A stretch of DNA of 64,000 nt from Nocardia beijingensis NBRC 16342. GTDB lineage: Bacteria; Actinomycetota; Actinomycetes; Mycobacteriales; Mycobacteriaceae. The stretch spans positions 186,001 to 250,000 of the forward strand of contig NZ_BDBC01000015.1 in NCBI RefSeq assembly GCF_001612785.1, given 5' to 3'. Position numbers and translations under genes: made by a program. Positions 46,206 through 55,155 of the stretch are shown one piece after another (within the stretch, counting starts at the first letter, position 1; each line of letters starts with the position of its first letter). Under the pieces are notes generated by a model, which was not told where the DNA came from, did no database searches, and saw only the letters and a list, made by a program, of their open reading frames with translations.

Positions 46206-47183
46206 ATGACCAGCACCGAAACCACCCCGACGGCCGAGCAGGCCGGCGCCGCGTTCCACGCCCTGCGCGCCGAGATCGGCAAAGCGGTGGTCGGCAACGA
46301 CAACGCGGTCATGTACCTGGTGCTCGCCCTGCTGTGCCGCGGCCACGTACTGCTCGAAGGCGTGCCAGGGGTGGCCAAGACGCTGCTGGTGCGGGCGCTG
46401 GCCACGGCGCTCGACCTCGAGCACGCGCGGGTGCAGTTCACCCCCGACCTGATGCCGGGCGACGTCACCGGGTCGCAGATCTACGATCCGCACTCCGCCG
46501 AGTTCACCTTCCGGCACGGTCCGGTGTTCACCAACCTGCTGCTCGCCGACGAGATCAACCGCACGCCGCCGAAGACCCAGTCGGCCCTGCTGGAGTCGAT
46601 GGAGGAACGCCAGGTCTCGGTGGACGGAAAGCCGCGGCCGCTGCCCGATCCGTTCGTCGTCGTCGCCACCCAGAACCCCATCGAGCAGGAGGGCACCTAT
46701 CCGCTGCCGGAAGCGCAGCTGGACCGGTTCCTGTTCAAGGTGGACATCCACCTCCCCGGCCGCGACGACGAGTTCCGCATCCTGCAACGCCATGCCGCGG
46801 GCTTCGACCCGCGCGACCTCACCGCCGCTGGACTGCGCCCGGTGGCGGGGCCCGCGCACATCGCCGCCGCGCGCGCCGCGATCGCGCAGACCACGATCAG
46901 CCCCGAGGTGCTCGCCTACACCGTCGACGTGTGCCGGGCCACCCGCACCTCGCCCGCCGTGCAGCACGGCGCGTCGACCCGTGGCGCGACCGCGCTGATG
47001 GCGGCCGCCCGCGCGTTCGCCTGGCTCAACGGACGCGGGTTCGTCACCCCCGACGATGTGAAAGCTGTCGCCGTCGCCGTGCTGCGGCACCGCCTGCACC
47101 TGCGTCCCGAAGCCGAACTGGACGGCGTGACCACCGAGGGCGTGCTGTCGTCGCTGCTGCTCGCGGTTCCGGTCCCGGTGTAG
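46206..47183 (+). CDS. moxR: MoxR family AAA+ ATPase
   Basis: A 325-residue MoxR ATPase. Walker A is GVPGVAKT near residue 53; Walker B is LLLADEINRTPPKTQ; sensor 1 is VVVATQNPIEQEGTYPLPEAQLDRF. MoxR proteins work as chaperones that activate partner proteins carrying metal-binding or VWA domains, usually encoded next to DUF58 genes as here. AGGAGAAG supports the start. The DUF58 gene follows after 3 bases. Confidence 0.95.
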   Translation: MTSTETTPTAEQAGAAFHALRAEIGKAVVGNDNAVMYLVLALLCRGHVLLEGVPGVAKTLLVRALATALDLEHARVQFTPDLMPGDVTGSQIYDPHSAEFTFRHGPVFTNLLLADEINRTPPKTQSALLESMEERQVSVDGKPRPLPDPFVVVATQNPIEQEGTYPLPEAQLDRFLFKVDIHLPGRDDEFRILQRHAAGFDPRDLTAAGLRPVAGPAHIAAARAAIAQTTISPEVLAYTVDVCRATRTSPAVQHGASTRGATALMAAARAFAWLNGRGFVTPDDVKAVAVAVLRHRLHLRPEAELDGVTTEGVLSSLLLAVPVPV

Positions 47184-47186
47184 CCG

Positions 47187-48482
47187 ATGGTCGTCACCGG
47201 TCGGCTGGCCGCCGCGGCAGGCGTTGCGGCCCTGTTCGTCACCCTGGTCCTGCCGTCCGTGCTCGGCGTGGTGCTGGTGACCTGTGTCCTGGCCGCCGGG
47301 CTGCTCATCGATCTGGGCGCCGTGGGGCGCGCGCGGGACCTGGCGCTTTCCCGCGAAGCACTGACCACGGTGCGGCTCGGGCGCTCCGTCGAGGTGGAAC
47401 TCGTCGCGGTCAACACCGGGGCGCGCCGACTGCGCGGGACGGTATGGGACGACTGGCCCGGCAGCGCACGCGCCGAGAACCGCGCGCACGACCTGGATCT
47501 CCCCCCTGGCACCAAGGTCCGTCTCCGCACCACGCTCACGCCCACCTACCGCGGCGACCGGGTCGCGGGCCGGGTCACGGTGCGGCTGATCGGCCCGCTC
47601 GGACTGGCGGGCAGGCAGACGAGACGAGACGTGCCGGCCCGGGTGCGGGCGCTGCCCGCGTTCCGCGCGGAACGGCTGCTGCGGTCCAAAGTCAAGAGGT
47701 TGCAGCATCTCGACGGCCGCAATCTGGCCGACCTGCGTGGTCAGGGCACCGAATTCGACTCCTTCCGCGAATACGTCGCCGGGGACGACGTGCGCGCCAT
47801 CGACTGGCGCGCCACCGCCCGCGCCACCGACGTCCTGGTCCGCACCTGGCGTCCGGAGCGCAACCGGCACGTGCTGATGCTGCTCGACACCGGCCGGGTG
47901 AGTGCGGGGCGGGTCGGGGACGGTACGCGCCTGGACGCGAGCATCGAGGCCGCCCTGCTGCTCGGCGGACTGGCCGCCGCCGCGGGCGACTCGGTCGACC
48001 TGCTCGCCTACGACCGCCGAGCGCGCGCCGAGGTGCGCGGTGCGGGCGGAAGAGGTTTACAGGCGAAGCTGCTGCACGCGATGGCCGGAATCACTCCCGC
48101 TCTCGTCGACACCGACAGCGCCGGACTGGTGCGGGCGGCCGTTCAGCGCGCCCGCAGGCGCAGCCTGGTGGTCTGGTTCACCAGCCTCGACGGCGCCGCC
48201 GTGGAGGAGAACCTGCTGCCCGTGCTGCCGGTCCTGGCGCAACGGCACCGCGTGCTCATCGTCTCGGTGACCGATCCGGATGTCGCCGCGGCGGCCACCC
48301 GGCGCGAGGCCCTGAACGACCTCTACGCCGCGGCCGCCGCCGAATCCGTGCTCGCCGAACGCGCACTGGTCCAGGAATCGCTGCGCCGCACCGGGATCGC
48401 GGTGGTCGCGGCGTCTCCGGAACGACTGCCGGAGGCTCTGGCGGACGAATACCTGGAACTGAAGCGATCCGGAACCCTCTGA
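47187..48482 (+). CDS. DUF58 domain membrane protein
   Basis: A 431-residue protein with one or two N-terminal membrane helices (AAAAGVAALFVTLVLPSVLGVVLVTCVLAAGLLI) and a DUF58 domain with the signature FDSFREYVAGDDVRAIDWRATAR near residue 190. The C-terminal region has a VWA-like fold (HVLMLLDTGRVSAGR). It is the usual partner of MoxR. In mycobacteria it corresponds to Rv3693. Probable role in envelope or stress functions, inferred from locus conservation. Confidence 0.92.
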   Translation: MVVTGRLAAAAGVAALFVTLVLPSVLGVVLVTCVLAAGLLIDLGAVGRARDLALSREALTTVRLGRSVEVELVAVNTGARRLRGTVWDDWPGSARAENRAHDLDLPPGTKVRLRTTLTPTYRGDRVAGRVTVRLIGPLGLAGRQTRRDVPARVRALPAFRAERLLRSKVKRLQHLDGRNLADLRGQGTEFDSFREYVAGDDVRAIDWRATARATDVLVRTWRPERNRHVLMLLDTGRVSAGRVGDGTRLDASIEAALLLGGLAAAAGDSVDLLAYDRRARAEVRGAGGRGLQAKLLHAMAGITPALVDTDSAGLVRAAVQRARRRSLVVWFTSLDGAAVEENLLPVLPVLAQRHRVLIVSVTDPDVAAAATRREALNDLYAAAAAESVLAERALVQESLRRTGIAVVAASPERLPEALADEYLELKRSGTL

Positions 48483-48552
48483 GTCCTACCCGCCGCGCCG
48501 CGCTCTCGTCGAAGAGCGTCCTCGCGCGCCCGCCGAGGAGGATCATGACCCC

Positions 48553-49572
48553 ATGGCCTCAGATCTCGCCGCCTTCGTCCGCGGATTGCCCAAAGCGGAA
48601 CTGCACCTGCATCTGGAAGGGACGCTGGAGCCGGAGCTGAAGTTCCGCCTCGCCCGGCGCAACGGCATCGAACTGCCGGAGAAGAGCGTGGACGAGGTCA
48701 AGCAGACCTATCGATTCCACGACTTGACCTCGTTCCTCCAGGTCTACTACCCCGCGATGCGCGTCCTCCAGCGCCCGGAGGACTTCCACGACCTCGCCTT
48801 CGACTATCTGCGCCGGGCCCATGGCCAAGGCGTGCGTCATGCCGAACTCTTCTTCGATCCGCAGGCGCACACCGGGCGCGGAGTACCGTTCCCCACGGTG
48901 ATCAGCGGATACCGGTCGGCGATCGCACGGGCGCGGCGGGAGCTGGGGATATCCGCCGAACTGATCCTGTGTTTCCTGCGCGACCATTCCGCGGAGTACG
49001 CCATGGCGACGCTGCTGGAGGCGCTGCCGTACAAGAGCTGGATCCTCGGCGTCGGGCTGGATTCCGACGAGCGGGGCAACCCGCCGAGCAAATTCGCCGC
49101 CGTCTTCGAGCGCGCCCGCGCGGAAGGCTTCCTGCTGACGGCGCACTGCGACATCGACCAGCCGGATTCGATCGAGCACATCCGCCAAGCGCTGGAGGAC
49201 ATCGCCGTCGACCGCATCGACCACGGCACCAACATCGTCGAGGACGACCGTCTGGTCGAGTTGGCCGCGTCCAAGGGGATCGCGCTCACCTGCTGCCCGG
49301 TGTCGAACTCCTTCGTCACGGCGCGGATGAAGGCCGAGGAGATCGTCGGACTGCTGAACCGCGGGCTGATGGTGACGGTCAACAGCGACGACCCCGCGTA
49401 CTTCGGCGCGTACGTGGCAGGCAACTACCTCGCGCTCGCCGAGGAGGGCGATCTCGGGGTGGATCAGCTGGCCGAGTTGGCCCGCAACTCGTTCCGCGCC
49501 TCCTGGATCACCCCCGCCCGGCAGGACGCCTATCTGCGCGAGATCGACGACTACGTGGCGGCGAACGGCTGA
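48553..49572 (+). CDS. Adenine/adenosine deaminase family protein (probably adenine deaminase)
   Basis: A 339-residue amidohydrolase of the adenosine deaminase superfamily. Zinc ligands are visible in HLHLEG, in TAHCD and in the C-terminal motif SDDPAYFG. The catalytic Glu and His lie in the segment around RIDHGTNIVEDD. The NSDDPAYFG form, instead of TDDP, and the PQAHTGRGVPFPTVISGY motif are typical of adenine deaminases (Aah1 and bacterial relatives). It is inserted in the MoxR locus between DUF58 and RDD genes. Its last 22 bases overlap the convergent RDD gene. Assignment to adenine rather than adenosine is inference. Confidence 0.88.
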   Translation: MASDLAAFVRGLPKAELHLHLEGTLEPELKFRLARRNGIELPEKSVDEVKQTYRFHDLTSFLQVYYPAMRVLQRPEDFHDLAFDYLRRAHGQGVRHAELFFDPQAHTGRGVPFPTVISGYRSAIARARRELGISAELILCFLRDHSAEYAMATLLEALPYKSWILGVGLDSDERGNPPSKFAAVFERARAEGFLLTAHCDIDQPDSIEHIRQALEDIAVDRIDHGTNIVEDDRLVELAASKGIALTCCPVSNSFVTARMKAEEIVGLLNRGLMVTVNSDDPAYFGAYVAGNYLALAEEGDLGVDQLAELARNSFRASWITPARQDAYLREIDDYVAANG

Positions 49573-50351
49573 CCGGCGGGCGGCGGGAACACCGGGAACA
49601 GCGGCCGCGGCAGCACCCGGCGCTGTCGTTCGGCGACGACCGCGCCAAGCACCTGCGCCGGTGGATACCCGGCCGGTGGCGCGACCCGCAACCGGTCGCA
49701 CACCTCGGCCACGAGGTCCGTGCCCAGGTGGTGTTGTGCCTCGGGCGTCAGCGTGCGCAGGCGTGTGAGGTACTGCCGCACCGCGAGCGCGAGGTCTTCC
49801 GGTAGCCCGGAGAGTTCGAGCTGCGCGCTCCAGCCGGCCAGCCACGGCGGCGCGATCGCCAGCGCAGGCGGCGGCAGCGGGCGTTGCGCGTGCACGACCA
49901 CGGTGCCGGCGAGCACGTCACCGATCCGCCGCGCCCGCGGCGAGCACATCGAGGTGAGCACCGCGATGGCGCCGAACCCGCCGAGCATCCAGAAATCGAC
50001 GAGCGCGCCGGCGAGGCCACGGGTGAGCGCGTGCCGGAAGTCGATCGGCCCGCCGTCGTCGCGCACCACCCGCAGGCCGAGCATCAGTTTGCCCAGCGTC
50101 CGTCCCCGCCAAGCGGTCTCGCAGGCCACCGGGTATCCGACCAGCACGGTCACGATGGTCACCAGGACCACCACGTCCAGCCAGGCCGAGTCGACGCCCG
50201 CGGGCAGCAGCAGCGTGACGATCGCGAACAGCAGCACGAACCCGAGCGCGCACTGGGCCAGCACGTCGATCAGGAACGCGGTGGCCCTGGTGGGGATCCG
50301 GGCGATCGGCAGTTCCAGGGCCACTGCTTCGCCGGTGGTGAACTCAGCCAT
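49551..50351 (-). CDS. RDD family membrane protein
   Basis: A 266-residue RDD protein. The N-terminal Arg-x3-Phe-x2-Asp pattern is in PTRATAFLIDVLAQ, and the second signature is WRGRTLGKLMLGLRVVRDDG. Three transmembrane helices occupy residues 25-150; a Pro-rich cytosolic tail follows. ATG 50351 was taken as the start (AEFTTGEAVALELP). It is divergent from the SpoIIM-type gene, as Rv3695 and Rv3694c are paired in mycobacteria. Function unknown. Confidence 0.9.
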   Translation of the reverse strand: MAEFTTGEAVALELPIARIPTRATAFLIDVLAQCALGFVLLFAIVTLLLPAGVDSAWLDVVVLVTIVTVLVGYPVACETAWRGRTLGKLMLGLRVVRDDGGPIDFRHALTRGLAGALVDFWMLGGFGAIAVLTSMCSPRARRIGDVLAGTVVVHAQRPLPPPALAIAPPWLAGWSAQLELSGLPEDLALAVRQYLTRLRTLTPEAQHHLGTDLVAEVCDRLRVAPPAGYPPAQVLGAVVAERQRRVLPRPLFPVFPPPAGQPFAAT

Positions 50352-50394
50352 GTCGATAGCATTCTTGCGACCGGCGGGAGTGGGAGGCAACCGA

Positions 50395-51411
50395 ATGGAC
50401 GTGGACGCGTACAGCCTGGCGCACCGCAGGGCGTGGGACCGGCTCGACTACTTGTCCAAGCGGGGCAAGCTGACCGGCGCGGAGGCGGACGAACTCGTCG
50501 TGCTCTACCGCCGCACCTCCCAGCAGCTGGCGCGGTTGCAGTCGCACAGCCCCGACCCGGAGCTGATCGCCGGCCTGAGCGCTCTGCTGGCGCGTGCGCG
50601 TGGCCGGGTGCTCGGGACGCGAGCCGACACCTGGCAGGAGATCGGACGGTTCTTCACCCATCGCTTCCCCGCCGCGCTATACCGGTCGTGGCCGTGGTGG
50701 GCCTGCGTGGCCGCGGTGTTCCTGTCGGTGTCGGCCGGGTTGGCCGTTTGGGTGGATCGGTTCGATTCCGCTCGGGAAGTGCTCGGGATTCCCGACGACA
50801 CAGGCAGTCTCACCGCACCGGGCGGCGCGTTCGAGACCTACTACTCGGAGCATCCGCAGGGGGCCTTCGCCGCGCAGGTGTGGACCAACAACGCGTGGGT
50901 GACGGCGATCGCCTTGTTCACCGGCGTGCTGATTCTGCCCGCGGTCTACCTGCTGTTCATGAACGCGCTCAATCTGGGTGTCAGCGCCGGGTTGATGGCG
51001 GAGGCGGGGCGGCTGGATTCGTTCTTCGGCTTCATCCTTCCGCACGGCACGCTGGAGCTGACCGCGGTGTTCGTCGCGGGTGGCGTCGGCTTGAAACTCG
51101 GTTGGACGCTGGTCGATCCGGGGCGGCTCAGCAGGGTGGAGGCGGTGGCCAGGCAGGGTCGGGCGACCGCGACCGTCGCACTGGGCCTGGTCGGAGTGCT
51201 GCTGGTGTGCGGCTGTATCGAAGGTTTCGTGACGCCGAGCCCGCTGCCAGCGCCGCTTCGCATCGCGGTCGGGTTCATCGCCGAGGCGTTGTTCCTGGTG
51301 TACGTGTTCGGAGTGGGCCGTCGCGCGGTCAAGGAGCAGGCGAATCCTGCCGCCGATGAAGCGAGCGGTGAGCCGGCTACTGTGATGCAGCCAACATTCA
51401 GCACACGCTGA
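50395..51411 (+). CDS. Stage II sporulation protein M-like (DUF95) membrane protein
   Basis: A 338-residue membrane protein of the SpoIIM/DUF95 family, similar in position to Rv3694c. A helical N-terminal domain (DAYSLAHRRAWDRLDYLSKRG) is followed by five to six membrane helices. Family motifs are NNAWVTAIALFTGVLILPAVYLLFMNALNLG and FILPHGTLELTAVFVAGGVGL. GGGAGG precedes the start. In non-sporulating actinobacteria its role is unknown; it is thought to act with the MoxR-linked membrane proteins. Confidence 0.9.
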   Translation: MDVDAYSLAHRRAWDRLDYLSKRGKLTGAEADELVVLYRRTSQQLARLQSHSPDPELIAGLSALLARARGRVLGTRADTWQEIGRFFTHRFPAALYRSWPWWACVAAVFLSVSAGLAVWVDRFDSAREVLGIPDDTGSLTAPGGAFETYYSEHPQGAFAAQVWTNNAWVTAIALFTGVLILPAVYLLFMNALNLGVSAGLMAEAGRLDSFFGFILPHGTLELTAVFVAGGVGLKLGWTLVDPGRLSRVEAVARQGRATATVALGLVGVLLVCGCIEGFVTPSPLPAPLRIAVGFIAEALFLVYVFGVGRRAVKEQANPAADEASGEPATVMQPTFSTR

Positions 51412-51479
51412 GCGAAGTGACTGGGACAATCGGCAGCTAAGTGGCGCCAGATCCGTTCGGAAGTCCCCCATTTGAGTTC

Positions 51480-51519
51480 CGCTGGCCGCAGCGAGTCGCT
51501 GCTCTAGCTGCGGCCAGCG
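51480..51519 (+). terminator. Terminator of the SpoIIM-type gene
   Basis: A perfect 12-bp stem CGCTGGCCGCAG (51480-51491) with CTGCGGCCAGCG (51508-51519) 69 bases after the stop codon. Confidence 0.75.
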
Positions 51520-52199
51520 TTACCGTCAACTCTACACAATCGTTACCCCTACGCAACCCTCCCTGCCGAGGTCAAGCGTATTAAGCAGCACCCCAGCAAA
51601 CCCTTGCGGCAGCACCGTTCAGCCCGGTTCCAGCTAACCGCATGCGATCCTCGCGACCGTGGTTTCGGCGATCGGACAGCGCTCCGGCGACACCGCGCGA
51701 ATAGTCGCCGCGAATGCTTTCCGGCAATGAATCGGGATGCGACACGGGCGTTAGCCGAGCGATTGGATAGACCCCTCCATGGTTGCTGGCACCCCACCCC
51801 ACCTGCACGTTCATATGCACGAAGGTCAGTTGCTGAGCACCGCCCATTAGAAAGAGACCACAAGTTTGTTTACGCGGTAATAAACCGGGTAAAGACATAG
51901 CGGCACACCGGGAAGACCGGGCAGTTCCCCGACGGGCTCCGCATTAACCAGTGAGTGAAAAGGATCTGGTTCACCCAGGCGGAACGCTCGATTCAGCACC
52001 GGGGCCGCAACCATAACGGGCTGTGTGATCTTCGCCTCACCTGCCGTTACCAGGCGTCGCGCGGCGTGAAATCGGCACGATGACAGCCGACTTGGAGAGA
52101 CGTGGGTCACACTCCGCCCCTCCCCCGCGCCACCGCCCGCCGGGGCAAAGAATCACCTCGTCGAAGTGACCTGAATCACATCTAGGGTGATAAGGGGCC
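51520..52199. other. Gene-free, lower-GC interval
   Basis: About 680 bases with clearly lower GC than the surroundings, for example the A/T-rich stretch at 51860-51895. Short open frames on both strands have no ribosome binding site, conserved motif or actinobacterial codon bias. It may be a degenerate insertion or a regulatory region; nothing specific could be recognised. Confidence 0.5.
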
Positions 52200-53615
52200 T
52201 CAACCGACGCGAAGTATCCCCGTGACCGTGCCTTGCAGCAGATGGCGGTCCTGGGTGATCAACGGCGCGGTCTGCAGCGGATCGTCGACGATGGTGCCGG
52301 GGAGCGGGTGCGATGCGACGACCACGCCGGTCTCGGGATCGATGACGGTGAACACGTACCCGTCCATGGGCGTGGTCCGGTCGGGACCGACGCGAGCGAC
52401 CGTGTAGAGCGCGCTGTCGGCGGTGGACAACCGCGGAACGGCCGCACTGCGGATCGCGTTGTCCCACACCACGTGACATCCGTCGGGGGCGACGTCGACC
52501 CGCGTCATCCCGCCGGTGAACGGAGCGTTCGGCGGCGACGCCGGTCCCGCTCCCTCGGGCAACGCCGGATACGGATAGCCGTAAGTGCTCGCGACGAAGA
52601 CCGAACGGCCGATCCCGACCGGCGAATTCTCGCTTCCCGGCCCGCCTGCGCCGAGCACCGCAGCCGTGCACACCAATTCACCGGTCCCGGAACGGAACAC
52701 CAAGACATGCACCTGTCCGTCGGCGTTGTCGACGATGGTCAGATAGTCGGCGCCGGTCTCGGGACCGAAGTAGGTGGGCGTCGACCCGGTGCCCCAGCTG
52801 AGCTGTCCCGGTTTGCGCGCCGATCCCCGGTCGTAGGCCGCGCGCCACGCGATCTCCGGAGCGCCGGACGCGCCGACCCGCAGTTCGTACAGCGCATGCG
52901 TCGTCGCCACGGCGACCGGCCCGCGCGGGGCCGCTGAGATGCTGTTGGCGACCTGTTCCCCCGCGGGCAGCGTCAACGCGGTGACCCGCCCGGCCGGGCT
53001 GACGAATCCGACGACGCCGCGGCCGGTCGCGAACCACACATTGCCCGACCAGTCCGGGACGAGTCCCGTCACGTTGTCCCCCTGCGGGATCACCGGTCCT
53101 AGGTCGGCGGACTCCTCACCGATCAGCCGCCATGTCCCCGCCGCGTCCCGCTCGTGCCGCACCCGGAGCAACCGGTCGGTGCCGTCCACGACCACCAGAC
53201 GGTCGTCCTGATCGAGATAGGCGTACACACCACCGAGCAGGCTGCCCTTGGTCAACGGCAGGGCGGCGAGCGAGGGCGCCAACGGGCCGGGCGCCGCCGG
53301 ATCGAGCAGATGCACCGTCGGCGTCTGTCCCGCGATCGCGGTGCACAAGGCGACCACGAGCCGGTCCGATCCCTCCAGCAGGGTGGGACACGCCGAGGCC
53401 AGCGGGTACGCGCCGACCGCGGCGGCGCGTACGTCAGGACCGGCGAGCGGCGTCGCGTCCGAGGACCCCGCGTCGCCGTGCATGGTCGCGCCGCCGATCG
53501 GCCCGAGGAACGGATTCGGCGGCGCGAGCGGCCCCCACGGTCCGGCCGCCGAAGCGGGCTGAGTGGGCAGCAATGCCAGCACGCAGGCGGCGAGGAGAGT
53601 CATCGGCCGACGCAT
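52200..53615 (-). CDS. Secreted beta-propeller-like protein
   Basis: A 471-residue exported protein. ATG 53615 begins a signal peptide (RRPMTLLAACVLALLPTQPASAAG). The mature part contains repeated beta-blade-like units such as VYAYLDQDDRLVVVDGTDRLLRV, NVWFATGRGVVGFVSPAGRV and ALYTVARVGPDRTTPMDGY, resembling PQQ/WD-type or lactonase-like propellers. Three to four Cys could form disulfides. It is not clearly an enzyme. It is divergent from the methyltransferase gene across 100 bases. Confidence 0.78.
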   Translation of the reverse strand: MRRPMTLLAACVLALLPTQPASAAGPWGPLAPPNPFLGPIGGATMHGDAGSSDATPLAGPDVRAAAVGAYPLASACPTLLEGSDRLVVALCTAIAGQTPTVHLLDPAAPGPLAPSLAALPLTKGSLLGGVYAYLDQDDRLVVVDGTDRLLRVRHERDAAGTWRLIGEESADLGPVIPQGDNVTGLVPDWSGNVWFATGRGVVGFVSPAGRVTALTLPAGEQVANSISAAPRGPVAVATTHALYELRVGASGAPEIAWRAAYDRGSARKPGQLSWGTGSTPTYFGPETGADYLTIVDNADGQVHVLVFRSGTGELVCTAAVLGAGGPGSENSPVGIGRSVFVASTYGYPYPALPEGAGPASPPNAPFTGGMTRVDVAPDGCHVVWDNAIRSAAVPRLSTADSALYTVARVGPDRTTPMDGYVFTVIDPETGVVVASHPLPGTIVDDPLQTAPLITQDRHLLQGTVTGILRVG

Positions 53616-53715
53616 CGCGGTCCTCTTTCGCTGGGCAACGCGGTCTCCGAACGGACACCGGAGAGAACAGTATTCAAATCTTCGCCGCGCCACCCCGCCG
53701 GCAGCGGTCGATACG

Positions 53716-54363
53716 ATGACGCGCATGAACTCGGTCCGAGCCCGTCTGTTGTCCGCCCTCGCCGGTCAGCTCGGGAATCCGCACGGAGCGCTCGGCAAAG
53801 GCGTCGCCTTCGTGCTCAACCGCAGCAACAAGGCCGCCATCGCCGGGGCGGTGCGGGCCGCCGACGTCGCGCCGGGCGGCGCCGCGGCCGACGTGGGGTT
53901 CGGTGGTGGAGCGGGGCTTTCCCTGCTGCTCGATCGAGTCGGCGCGAGTGGCGTTGTGCACGGTGTGGAGATCTCCGCCGACATGCTGGCTCGCGCCCGC
54001 TCGAAGCACGGAAGCGACCTCGCCGCCGGTCGCCTGCGGCTGGTGGAGGGTTCGCTCACCGCGCTGCCGCTGCCGGACGACAGCCTCGATGCCGCGATCA
54101 CCGTCAACACCGTCTACTTCGTGCCGGACCTGGCGGCGGCCTGCGCCGAACTCGCCAGGGTGGTCCGGCCGGGCGGCCGTCTCGTGATCGGCATCGGCGA
54201 TCCGGACGCGATGGCGAAGCTTCCGTTCACCTCGTACGGATTCACCTTGCGCCCGGTGCCGGAGGTGATCGCGGCGCTGGAACAGGCGGGCTGCGCGGTG
54301 GAGCACCGGCGGCTGGGCAGCGCGCCGATTCCGCACCATCTGCTGGTGGCGACGCCCCGCTGA
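53716..54363 (+). CDS. Class I SAM-dependent methyltransferase
   Basis: A 215-residue methyltransferase. Motif I is ADVGFGGGAGLSLLLDRVG, the adenosine-binding acidic residue is in VVHGVEISADML, motif II region LPDDSLDAAITVNTVYF and motif III LARVVRPGGRLVIGIGD. The compact size and MtfA/arsM-like order suggest a small-molecule methyltransferase. ATG at 53716 was chosen; ATG at 53725 is also possible. It is convergent with the SDR gene one base away. Substrate unknown. Confidence 0.88.
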   Translation: MTRMNSVRARLLSALAGQLGNPHGALGKGVAFVLNRSNKAAIAGAVRAADVAPGGAAADVGFGGGAGLSLLLDRVGASGVVHGVEISADMLARARSKHGSDLAAGRLRLVEGSLTALPLPDDSLDAAITVNTVYFVPDLAAACAELARVVRPGGRLVIGIGDPDAMAKLPFTSYGFTLRPVPEVIAALEQAGCAVEHRRLGSAPIPHHLLVATPR

Positions 54364-54364
54364 C

Positions 54365-55132
54365 CTACATCAGCGCGCCGCCGTCGACCCTGATTTCGGT
54401 GCCGGTCATGTATTTGCCGTCGTCGGAGGCGACCATGGCGACCACACCGGCGATGTCCTCCGGCGAGCCGAGCGCGCCACCGTTGAGCCACCCGGTCATC
54501 CGGGAGAACAGCTGCGGGTCGAAACCCTCCGGCTGGTCCAGGATCGACTTGGTGGTGATGCCGCTGGTGATACCGGCCGGAACGATGTTCACCGCGCGCA
54601 GACCCTGCTTGGCGTACTCCAAGGCGATGGCGTGGGTGAAGGCGTTCACGCCGCCCTTGGACGCCGCGTAGGAGGCGAGGTAGGGAGCCGCGCTGAAGGC
54701 CGCGGTGGAGGAGATGTTGACCACCACACCGTGTCCGGTGTCCAGCAGCGCGGGCAGCGCGGCCTGGGTTATCAGGAAGGTGCCGGTGAGATTCACCCGG
54801 ATCACCCGGTCCCACACCTCCAGCGGCATCTCGTGCGTGCGCGCGGGCCGCAGGATGCCCGCCGCGTTGACCAGCACGTCCAGCCCGCCGAGGAACTCCA
54901 GCGCCGCCGCGGTCGCGGTGCGCACCGACTCCGGGTCGGCGGTGTCGACCTCGACCGTTCGCAGCCGTTCCGCGCCGTCGCCCGCCTTCGCCGCGGTGGC
55001 CGCGAGGCCCGCCGCGTCGATGTCGGCGGCGACCAGCTGCGCCCCTTCGTCCAGCAGCCGCAGGGCGATGCCCTGCCCGATGCCGGATCCCGCTCCCGTC
55101 ACCACCACGCGGCGGCCGTCAAATCTGCGCAT
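54365..55132 (-). CDS. SDR family oxidoreductase
   Basis: A 255-residue short-chain dehydrogenase. Cofactor motif TGAGSGIGQG (residues 12-21) with Asp (AADID) after strand 2 favours NAD. NAAGILR is the structural motif, and Ser, Tyr and Lys are in ISSTAAFS and YAASKGG. The end GTEIRVDGGALM is typical. A KstR-like operator lies ten bases upstream of its start codon, which would link it to sterol or steroid catabolism. The substrate is otherwise unknown. Confidence 0.9.
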   Translation of the reverse strand: MRRFDGRRVVVTGAGSGIGQGIALRLLDEGAQLVAADIDAAGLAATAAKAGDGAERLRTVEVDTADPESVRTATAAALEFLGGLDVLVNAAGILRPARTHEMPLEVWDRVIRVNLTGTFLITQAALPALLDTGHGVVVNISSTAAFSAAPYLASYAASKGGVNAFTHAIALEYAKQGLRAVNIVPAGITSGITTKSILDQPEGFDPQLFSRMTGWLNGGALGSPEDIAGVVAMVASDDGKYMTGTEIRVDGGALM

Positions 55133-55141
55133 GCCAAGAAT

Positions 55142-55155
55142 TAGAACACGTTCTC
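55142..55155 (-). promoter_or_regulatory. KstR-like operator
   Basis: The sequence TAGAACACGTTCTC holds AGAAC and GTTCT arms two bases apart. It fits the KstR half-site pattern TnnAACnnGTTnnA at all but the last position. On the minus strand it reads GAGAACGTGTTCTA just before the SDR start codon. Confidence 0.5.
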
